A stretch of 64,000 nucleotides of DNA from Meloidogyne chitwoodi (Eukaryota > Nematoda > Chromadorea > Rhabditida > Meloidogynidae). Both the position numbers and the translations under genes were made by a program. The DNA is taken from contig JACZZP010000006.1 in the NCBI GenBank assembly GCA_015183035.1, positions 1,860,001-1,924,000 of the forward strand, given 5' to 3'. The notes under the pieces were generated by a model. It made no database searches, had not been told where the DNA came from, and saw nothing but the letters and a program-made list of their open reading frames with translations. Below are positions 26,853-36,827 of this stretch, one piece after another (the first letter of the stretch is position 1; each line of letters begins with the position of its first letter).

Positions 26853-29800
26853 ATGAATAATTCAACAATTTTAAAAAAATTATTAGCAAATATCAGCTGT
26901 TTTATTCTTTTATTTCTTTATTCACTTTTTGGAGGTGTTGCATTTCTTTATTTTGAACGTGATAAATCTCTTGAGGAATGGGACAAATTGATTGAAAGGA
27001 AATTTGATTGTATTGATTTTTTATTACAAAGGTGTGAAAAAATTTAATATTTAAAATTAAAAATTAAAAAATAAATTTAATTAAAATATTTATTTATAAT
27101 TAATAATTTTAATAAATTTTCTATCGTAATCTTTTTTTCATTAAATATATAATAATTATTAAGTGGGACTTAAAATATTAATAAAATAATAATTTTTATT
27201 TCGTTTTTCAATTTAAGTAACCACACAAAAATGTTGAAAAGTAAAAAGATTACAGAAGATTGTTTAATTGGTATTTTTGACCAAGTAGAGGACAGAAGAA
27301 AGCAAAGTTGGAATTTCCGGAATGCTTTTCTTTATGGATTTGGTATTTTAACAACATTGGGTAGGCCAAAAATAAATATTTTAGATAAATGTTAAATAAA
27401 TATAAATATAAAAATAAAAATTAAATATACCTAATTTATTAAGCTCTCTCTTATCTCAGGAGATTTTCCAAAAATAAAAAAAAATAATAAATTTTATATA
27501 TAAATAGATTAATTATTGGGAAATATAAAATAAAATATTTAAAATTAATTTACAAAAAAAAATAAAAAATTAAACAAAAATTATTTTATCACCTCGTTTT
27601 TATTGTTGCTGACTGTCTCTCTTTATTAAAGAACCCTGTTGACTATCTCTTTTCATTAAAGAACCTTGTCTTGAATTTGTTGAAGTACCAGCTTCGCTTT
27701 CATCAAAAATCTTTTTTAATTGACTGACAGGCTTCTAAAACAATTTTTTTTATTTTTATAAACATTTATTTATTTTACCTGTTTTTCTGCATGCATTCCA
27801 TCAATTGGGTCCCAATCTAAAGAATCTTCATCTGATAAATTATCCTAAAAAATAAATAAATAATTTTCTTTCTTTTTTTTAATTTGCTAACATCATCAAA
27901 TTCTTGCCATCCCAACATTGTAGGGTCTTCAATTCCTCTAGCTTTTGATCGATGAAATGCTTGACGTAATCTTCTTCTAGCCTCACGAAGTCGTGAACCA
28001 TGAATTTTTTCCAAGTCTTTATTTATCTAAAATATTCTTTCTTCTTTTTTAATATTTATTTTAAAGCTCTTTTTTATAATCAAAGAATAAACTTAGTAAA
28101 ATTTAAAAAAAATTGAATTAATTTAAGAATGGTTTATTTTTAATTACAATTTGGTAATATTTTTTTTTTTTAATTTAAATTTATTTTATTAATAACCAAC
28201 TTCTTCACTTTGTGCCTCAGCATCAACTAAGACAGGAAGAGGTGTTTGTATTCTCTGATTTTTTGTTGGTTTTTCATCTGTTTGAATCTCTTGATCATTA
28301 AATTCAAGCAATTCAAATGTTTGAACATCTTCATCTACACATAAAACACTATCTGTTTGAATATCAACACTCTTAATATAAAAGGAAAATTAAATAAATA
28401 TTTTTATTTATTCAATTAAAGGGAATAGTATATTCTAAATTTTATTAAATTATTCTCACCATGCTTGTGCTAGGCGTTGTCATTGATTCTGCATCTCTTT
28501 GTTCAATATAACAAGTTTGTATTCCTTCATCTGATGACCCACATCTATCTGTTTGTTGCTCTTTTTCAATTCCTATTCTGTCAAATTTAATTGATATTTC
28601 TGTTTGGCAAGACATATCCTCTAGTTCAATACGTATTGTTTGGTCATTTTTGTTTTCCCTGAAATGATATATTAATTATTTTTGGATATATCCAATTATT
28701 AGAATAAATGAGAGAAATAGCCTCATGTAAAGGAACAGAATATTTTCAAAAAATTAAAAAAACAATTAATACACCTCAATATTAATTATGTAATTCAAAA
28801 AAATCCACCTAAAATTAAGGAAAAATGCAATATTTAATGTTGAGACTTACTAAATATATCTTCTACCAATTTGTTTAAAAAACTCTTTTTTACCTTCTTT
28901 TAATTTCTGTTTGTGTATTTCTATCACGTGAAGTAAAACTGGCTGATCTACCACATAAAAGACTGGAATGTGCACTTTGTAATGTTGGTTTTAATATTTG
29001 ATCAATTATTGTAGATTGTATTTCTTCATCATTTGCTAATTCCTTAAATTTTATTTAATTAATTTATCTTCTTTTTTATTTACCTTTTTGTTTATTATAT
29101 GATTAATCTCTTCAAAATGTTCAAATATTGGTGGAATTTCCATTCCAGTTTCTCTTGCCTCTTCTTGAACTTTTTGCATAACAGAACGTTTAGTTGTATC
29201 ACTAAGCATTGGCATTAAGTATTTTGCTGTTTTATTTAAACTTAAAGCTTTAATAACACCCATTGAGGCATTTTTATGACTTCCATCTTTTGTTAATGCT
29301 GCTTGATAATCTGATAAGATTTTTAATAATAATTTTCGATAAAGATCTTCTAATGAGTTTTGAATAACATTTATACACATTGATACAAGTGATAGACCAA
29401 TAATGACAAAAATAAAACAAAGAACCATCTTAAATTAAAATTATTTTAAAATAAATTAATATTATTAAAATAATATATTACCAAATCTCTTCTTTGAACA
29501 TTAACATCACCTAGACCAACAGTAAGGAGAGAAATGAACATAAAATAAAGGGAATCTCCATATGTCCATTGAAGCTAAATAAAATATTTTTATTTTTAAT
29601 TAAAATTTATTTTTTAATATTTTTTTGGAAGAATATCGGATTATTTTTTAATTTTTTTGCAATTTTATATTAAAAAGTAAATATTTAAGTGAATAGGTAA
29701 TCATTATTCAAATTTATTTTTATTAACCTCCCATATACAAAAAAGTGCAGCACAAAGAAAAATCCAAGCAAAAGTGCAACTAACTGCTACAATTACAGGC

Positions 29801-32800
29801 ATTCTTGGTGCTTCAGTTTCAGGTGTTTCCTCTTCTTCTTCTTCTTCTTCTTCATCGTCTTCCCAATTAACACTAGCACCTCCATCATTATCTTCAATGA
29901 CACTTTCATCTTTTAATTCATCATCACTTAGAGTATTTTCTTCTTTTAATGTTGGAAGAGAAAATTTTTGCCCAGAATCATCACAATCTTTATCACTTTC
30001 ATTTACTTCCATTTTTAAAGAAATATCGTCTGTCATAGATTTTTCTTCTTCACCTTGAGCATTTCTGATAATAAAAGAATAAATTAATAATAATTATAGT
30101 TTTATTTCTGATTTTTATTCTTATTTTTTATTTTAATTTTTCTGTTCTGATTTCTTGTAATATTTGATTCTGATTGTTCTGATTTTTGGTCTACTGCTTT
30201 ATGTTATAATTTTTAATTCTGATTTTATTTCTGATTTCGTTATGTTCTGATTTTATTTCTGGTTTTATTTTTCTGATTTATTCTATTCTGATTTTTAATT
30301 TATTTCTGATTTTTTACTTGGTTAAATTTACTTACAGATGAAAACTGACTGCTTTTCCCTGTTCTTCATTACTTGTTTTAAGTTGTATTGTTTGTCTGCT
30401 ATCTTTTGGCTTTAAACCTTTTTCTATATCATTAATTGCATCATTTTTTCCTTTATTATTATTTAATCCTAAACGTTTGCGCAAAGTTGTCCATATTTTA
30501 TTAAACATTGCAAAGAATTCATTAATTGATTTATAAAGGTATTTTCCAAGTTCATTTAATGTAATTAACATTAATGGAATGCCTAAAAATGATTTTTTTT
30601 TAATTTTTATTATAAAATTTTCAAATTTAATTTATTAATTTAAATGGGTCTATTTTAAACTAAATTATAAATAAAATTTTATTTTATTTTAATATTGCTT
30701 AATCATTTGTTATTCATTCTTATTTTTATTAAAAAATTATTCTCCAATTTTATTAGGGTTTTTTGGTTCTAATCAATTTTTTAAATTTAAAAAATTATTT
30801 TTTAACCAAAAATAGCATATATCACTGTTGCTAAACGACCATAAAAAGTCTCACAAGCAATGTCACCATATCCTATTGTTGTGAATATTGTACCAGCAAA
30901 ATACCTAAAAATATTATCTAAAATTAATTTTTTTAGCTTTAATTCTACATATTAATCCATTACTACTAATTTTCAAAAAATACCAACATTGAATTAGTAA
31001 AAGACCATTCAGGTAATTTAGGCAATGGATCCTTTGAAAGTGTTATTCTTAAATGATCAACAGCTTCTTCAACTTTTTCTCTTCTTTTAATTATATCTCC
31101 ACCAAAACTTCTATCCAACAATATTTCTTCCATTCTTTTACTAAAAAGACGTCTTTCTCTTTCATATTCCAAATTTCTATCAAATTTTTTAACGTTAGAT
31201 TTATTTATTTTTTTCCTAAACCTTTTTGCAATACGTTCTTTTTCGGCAGATTCTTCTAACCAAAGAAAAAGGAATGCTCCAAGTAGCATATAAAACATTA
31301 CAAAAACTAAGGGTATCAAGTGCTTTATGTGCCATTTTTGATAAATGTCTTTTGCAATTTGGCCAATTAATTTTGGGTCCTTTATTAATTTTTTTTTAAT
31401 TTAAATTTTCATTTCTCACCCTTAAAAAACGTCGAACAGTATCCCCTCGCCCTCTCAACCTTTGAATTGATTTTCTGGCTCTTTGACTTGCTCTACGGCG
31501 AAGTCCGGTTTGAGCGACTGAAAGTCGTCTTATTACTCCTATTGAACTGCCTGAGGCATTTGGTCTGAGATTATGTCTGAAAAATTAAATATTTAAAATT
31601 AAAAATATAATTTAAAAAGTTAACCTAGCTCTTGGTGACTGTTGTTGAGAATGTCCAGAACCAAAAGATGTTGTACTTGGAGGACCATGCCTAAAACCTG
31701 ATGATGTGGATTGGGGTGTTTGTGGTTGTGCGCGTTTACTGAATATTAATGGCATTTAGGGGAAAAGAATGGAATTGAAGAGATCAAATTGTTAACAAAA
31801 ATTAAAAGGCAAATAATAATTAATATAAACAATAAAAATTTATTTTTTGTTATATTCCTAAATTAAATTAAAAATATTAAATGGGATAATTAATTTTTTA
31901 ATTTTTAAAATTGAGAGGAGCAAATCTTGACATGAATAATTTAATTTACCTAATAATATATTAGAGAATTAGTGTTAAAAAAATCCAAAATTAGTAATTA
32001 TTAAGTAAAAATGCACACATTAAGGGATTACTTTTAATTTTGAGATTAATGTATTAATTTTAAATTGTAAATTATAAAAATTTACAATTAGACTCGTAAA
32101 ATATTACTAAAATAACTTGAAAAATATAATAAAAAATTTTAATAATTTAAAAATGTTATATAAACACAATAGTGATAAAATAAATATTTTTATATATATT
32201 AAGAAAAGCTATAAAATATAAATAAATTTATTATTAATTTTACTTCTCTCTTATTTATATGATATGCAACAAATAATATCACTCAATTAAAATTTATATA
32301 AAATCTAAAATCGATTTTTTGTTAACTCTCTTTAATTTTTGAAGATCACGTTTCTTTAAAATTTTCAAATATTCTCTCAAATATTTTTCTAAAAACGCCT
32401 TCTGTTCAAGCAGATGACAAGAGCCATCATTTTCTTTAATTTTTTTCTCCATTACATTGCAATTTATTATTTTATTGAAGCAACATAAAAAAGGGATTTT
32501 TGGGTGTTCTTTCCCTAAAAAAACTTTTTCTTTTCTTTTAAAACCAACTGTTTTTAAAACTTTAAAAAAAAATATTTTTTTTAAAGTCCTTTTACTCTTT
32601 AAATGTCAAAAAATATTTTTTCGGTTTTTTCTCTGTCATTTATTTCTATTTTTATATTTTGAGAGATAAGTCATGAATTTTTGAATATTATTTATGATTT
32701 ATGAAGGGAATTTAAAAGAAGGAGAAATTTGAAAAATCAAAAGAAAATGTGTTAAAATTCTCACACTTGTGAGGAAAATAAAAAAAAAATATATTTTTTA

Positions 32801-34810
32801 AAAAATAAAAATAAAATAAAAAATTAAGGTTATGGTAAAATTGAACCAGAGACAATTCAAGCACAACTTTTCACTGTTGTTTGGGGTTTCTTTGGTGTTC
32901 CATTTACTGTTAGTTTTTTTAGTAAAATATTTTAATAATCGCCTTAATTATTTTTTAAATTTGGCCTTGGTATGTACTAATTAATTTATTAAATATAAGT
33001 GACAATTATAAATAATTTAATAAAAAAGTATTAAAATTAAAGTATTAAGGTAATAATCCTAACAAATTTTGGTCTTTTTATGCGCAGAATGGAGAGATAT
33101 ATAAGAAAACATTATTGCCAGAAGAAACAGAAGAATATAATTTTTGACTGTTTGAGGCGCTTTTTTAAGTAATTTTTAAATATTTTAATTAAAATAATTA
33201 AAAATAACAGATGTGCATTTTTAATTAAATTATTTGGATTTAAAAAAAGGAAACAAGTTATTAATCCAGTGGATGAAGAAGATGAAGAAACAATTTCTTT
33301 AAATCCTTGGTTTTATGAAGATGAAGAGTTTGAGGATGAATATGAAGCAAAACAAATATCCCCTTTTACTTTAGCTGCTATTGTTTTTATTTATTTGGTT
33401 TGTCTAAAATATTTATTAATCTTAAATTTATTTATTCTTGAGAGTTTAAGAGAGGTTAAGATCATTCAGATTTTTTGGTGTAAAAAATTAAGTAAGAATT
33501 CCTTTTGTATAATTATGATAATTAAATACAAGTCAAATATGTTAATCACTAAATCAGAACATTTTTTGAATTAAAAACATAGTATATATTACCTTTTTGT
33601 AGAATAACGAAAATTATGAATTGACGTTTAAGAATTTTTAAATTTAATCCTTAATTAGATAAATAGTTATGTATATGTAACTTTAATCCGATTTATTTTA
33701 CAATTTATTTTATTTTAAATTCAAATAAATAAATAAATTTTCTTTTTAAAGGCAGCTGGAGCTATTTTACTTCCTTTACTTCAAGGTTGTTTTCAATTTA
33801 TTGATGGACTATTTTATTCATATCTTTGTTTTACTGCTATTGAATATGGACATTTAATACCGGAAAAGTTTTTAAAATAAATTAACTATTTTTCATTTTT
33901 AAAACAAAAGTAATTCATTAATTCCTATTGTTCTTCTTTATATGTGTATTGGCCTTGTTTTGTCAACAATTGCTTTAGGTATTAATTTTAAAAATATAAA
34001 AATTTAATTTTATGGAAAAAAAATAAATATAAATAATATTTTTATTTTCTTCTCTAAAAGATGTTGGTTCAAATTATGTTCGAAGCCTTTACTATTTGGG
34101 AAAACAAGCAACTAGTACTGCTCATACAACCTTCTTTTATGGCTCAAAAAGGTATTTATTTATTTAAAACTTAAAATATTATTTTTATTTTTTTTTAAGT
34201 GTAACAGTAAAAGATTTAATTAGTGCTGTAGGCCAAGCTATTGGAATGAGTCCAGAATCAATGGAAAAGGTAGACATGAATCGTATGGTTGGTGATGCTA
34301 TTGCTGTTAAAGAAGGGCAACTTAGTAGAGTTGGACAAAATTATATGTTTTTGGTATATGTTTTCCTCTTTTTAATAAATTGAAAAATAATTTAATAATT
34401 TTTTAAAAATTATTTCAAAAAAATTTAAGGAAGGAATATGGCCACCAGAACTTATTCCTTTATTTCAAAGAGATGGCGATTTCCCCTCTTGGGTAGATGC
34501 TGACGAATTAAAAAGATTTTCATTAAAAACACCAATATTAAATAACAGCTTAATAAATCAAAGACATGAAGATTTAGCTCCAATACTTTCTTTATCAACC
34601 TATTCTAATGGTTATTTACATCGTTCATTATATTCTACATCTTCAACTTCTCATACAAGTAGTTCAAAAGAAAAGAAAAATAATAAAATAAAAGAAATTA
34701 AAAAAGAAATAAATTCATCAATTATTTTAGATAAAAATAATAATAATAATGAAAATAATAATAATTATTTTAACAAAGAAATGTCACAACATAATATTCC
34801 TTTTATTTAA
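26853..34810 (+). CDS. Two-pore-domain K+ channel (TWK type) with atypical second pore
   Basis: Ten-exon model: 26853-27031, 27218-27360, 32829-32908, 33050-33168, 33211-33397, 33752-33867, 33911-33978, 34061-34151, 34200-34353, 34430-34810; 505 aa, phases consistent. M1 is about 9-32. The first pore ends in TTLGYGK, rebuilt exactly across the 5468-bp intron 2 (TTL, then a split Gly codon, then YGK). M2 contains GFFGVPFTVIILTNFGL. M3 is about 222-247, followed by the second pore and M4 about 277-297. In the second pore the usual TIGFGD-like filter reads TAIEYGHL (264-271), with Glu in place of the first Gly and His in place of Asp. The cytosolic tail ends in an Asn-rich stretch. It should be a background K+ channel, but selectivity is doubtful. 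Intron 2 contains a whole second K2P gene on the minus strand. Confidence 0.88.
27600..31755 (-). CDS. Two-pore-domain K+ channel (TWK type), nested in intron of another
   Basis: Fourteen-exon model from ATG 31755 to TAA 27600: 884 aa, phases consistent. A basic Ser-rich N-terminus (about 100 residues, with an RRLS site) precedes M1 (about 117-136). An extended, charged first extracellular loop leads to P1 with TTIGYGD. M2 contains IFGIPLMLITLNELGKYL. The M2-M3 cytoplasmic loop is long and includes a nine-residue Glu run. M3 is about 431-453, P2 has TVGLGD, and M4 follows. The C-tail is about 370 residues and includes nine QT motifs, mostly followed by Asp or Glu, and two tandem KRDSQQ units at the end. 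Both filters are normal, so a functional K+ leak channel is likely. It lies wholly inside intron 2 of the plus-strand K2P gene. I cannot assign the C. elegans orthologue. The end of exon 3 uses donor GTTGGT at 30987, the choice that restores P1. Confidence 0.93.
30105..30320. repeat. Degenerate TTCTGATT-rich intron
   Basis: Intron 30065-30335 of the nested K2P gene contains about a dozen copies of TTCTGATT or TTCTGTTCTGAT spaced by T/A-rich sequence. It is an irregular, decayed tandem repeat. On the transcribed strand the word reads AATCAGAA. Confidence 0.55.
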
Positions 34811-34979
34811 AAATAAATTTGTTTATTAATATTTTCTTATAAAATTTGATTTATATATGAATATACAAAGTTGGGGATGAAGTTCAATATAAAAGGAGCC
34901 GTTAGAGCTCATTCTTGATTGCTTCCCAAAATTCTCTGTCTCGTGTAACTCTAATTAAAATAATTTCTTCTTTTTCTAT

Positions 34980-36430
34980 TTATCCACCAATCATACTTTG
35001 CATATTATTAATAGGTATAATTTTATTTTTAAACATTTTTATGAAAACAATAAATTTTTTAATAAGAATTATAGTATCTGTTCTAACTGTTTTATTTAAT
35101 GTTAAATAAATAATTGGAGGAAAACCTGAAAATATAATTAATTATATTAATTTAAATAAACTTAAATATTTAATTTATTAAATTTAATTTACCAATAATA
35201 TGCAACCTAAAAAAAAAAAGAAATTGAAAATTATTAAATTAAAAATAAATTTGGGTGTATCCTTTATATTAAAATAATAATTAATTAATTACCATGAAAA
35301 ATGTGCTATCATTAAAAGTAAATTTCCATGATCTTTATTATGAATATTATAAGAATAGACAATCCCTGCTAAAGTATTTAACATTGAAATAATAAATACT
35401 TGAATAAAAACCTTTAAAAAAATAAAAAATAAATTAAATATTTTAATTTAACCATTAATTCTTCTTTTGTTACACGATTAGATAATTCTCTAGCTTTAAA
35501 GAAAAGAAAAATGATAAATAATAAATAAATTGTTGGTGATCCTATAGCCAAAATTATGTTATTTATTGTAACTTCTAACAAACTTTCTTCAAACTAAAAT
35601 TTTAAATTAAAAAAAATAATAATTATTATTATCTAAACAAATTCTGATCTGTAAGGTTTATATCCACTTAATGGTTCAAATAAAACTTCAAATGTCATTC
35701 CATTAAAAATAAAAGGATGACGAAATAAAAGCCAATAAATTCCATATAAAATACTAAAAATAATCCAAATATAAACACGATAACCATGAAAAAGTATTTT
35801 TGAAATATTTGGAAATGCCATTTCAACACATCTATTTAATCCCAAAATCTAGAAAATAATTATTTTTAATTATTTTATTTTTTTATAAAAATACCAAATC
35901 AGCAGTACATTCAGCAGCCCAAAAAACTTAAAAAATTAATTTAAATTAAAAATTAAATAAATTAATTTAAAAATGCTTGACTTGGTAAGATAAATAAATA
36001 TACTTTTTCTGGTTAATTTGAAATTAAAAATAATAAACTTACGTGGTATGATACAACCAACGAAATAAGTAAAAACAGGTGAAGAACAATATACAACACC
36101 ATTTAAACTCATAATTCCAAAAGCAAAAGTTATTGTCCAAAGTAAACAAATATCCGTTATTGAAATATAAATTAAAAGAATATAACATGGATTAATTGAT
36201 TTATTTTTCCAAAAAGAATAAATACAAGGTAAATATAAAGGCTTTAAAAATATTTATTTATATTTTTAAAAATAAATAAATAATTATACATAATATATAA
36301 ATCCAAGTATTATACAAATAATTGAAGCTATTGGATATTGTCTTTTTTCAATTGGTATATCATCTACATTAATTCCTGTACAATTATATATTTTATCAAA
36401 TTCTTCTCTATTCCATAAAATAAGTGCCAT
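34980..36430 (-). CDS. Serpentine receptor class T (Srt) GPCR, copy A
   Basis: Eight-exon model: 36290-36430, 36043-36241, 35895-35926, 35639-35848, 35453-35593, 35293-35411, 35193-35206, 34980-35125; 333 aa, the family's usual size, with consistent phases. Srt hallmarks are YNCTG near the N-terminus, RQYPIASIICIILGF in TM1, LGLNRCVEMAFP after TM3 and GFPPIIYLTLNKTVR in TM7. Srt proteins are nematode-specific presumed chemoreceptors in sensory neurons. Copy A keeps the C-terminal extension ending NNMQSMIGG, which copies B and C lost. The start codon lies 72 bp from the Helitron at 36503, whose minus-strand TATA-like boxes point at this gene. It is more diverged from copies B and C than those are from each other. 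Confidence 0.92.
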
Positions 36431-36578
36431 TGTTAAAAAATTTAATAATATTTCTTTTAAATTTTATTTTAAAAGATTAATATTTTTTTAATTGTTTTAA
36501 TATCTAATTATATAATTGAGAATGTTTGTCTGTTTGTCCGGTTTTTATAGACAAGTGATTGGGGGAAGTGAAAATGGA

Positions 36579-36591
36579 GGGTTTTTATAGT
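36579..36591 (-). promoter_or_regulatory. TATA-like box facing the Srt-A gene
   Basis: The minus strand reads ACTATAAAAACCC here, and a related CTATAAAAACC lies at about 36540-36550. Both point toward the Srt-A start at 36430. The same 13-mer occurs in the opposite orientation at 36735-36747. Function is inferred from sequence only. Confidence 0.4.
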
Positions 36592-36597
36592 AAAGTT

Positions 36598-36728
36598 GCA
36601 ACTTGAAATAAGTTTTAAGTTTAAATTTAAAACTTGAAAACAAACTTGAACTTAAAACTTGAAAACAAACTTGAACTTAGAACTTGAAAATAAACTTGAA
36701 CTTTAAAACTTGAAAATAAACTTAGAAC
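36598..36728. repeat. Short tandem repeat, AACTTGAAAACAAACTTGAA type
   Basis: Four to five imperfect units of about 25 bp built from AACTTGAA and AAACTTGAACTT lie inside Helitron 1 between the two TATA-like boxes. The same tract is present in Helitron 2 (about 42060-42190). Confidence 0.7.
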
Positions 36729-36734
36729 ATGGAT

Positions 36735-36747
36735 ACTATAAAAACCC
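36735..36747 (+). promoter_or_regulatory. TATA-like box facing the 15-bp array
   Basis: ACTATAAAAACCC, an exact inverted copy of 36579-36591, lies 81 bp before the ATG at 36828. A TCAGTC initiator-like word follows at 36758. It could drive transcription of the array to AATAAA words just outside the element (about 39385-39395). The identical arrangement is in Helitron 2. Confidence 0.4.
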
Positions 36748-36827
36748 TGTATTTTGATCAGTCTTTAACACCACTACATTGCAACACTACAAACATAAAC
36801 AACGCTCTTTGCTAGATTTGCTTCAAT

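Noticed and set aside
29774..30058. Plus-strand frame with a Ser run
   Set aside because: It is the complement of the Glu-rich exon 6 of the nested K2P channel.
32909..33049. Sequence reading L-I-I-A just after PFT, as a continuation of M2 of the plus-strand K2P channel
   Set aside because: All frames hit stops and no acceptor fits; the real continuation VIILTNFG starts at 33050 with a proper AG.
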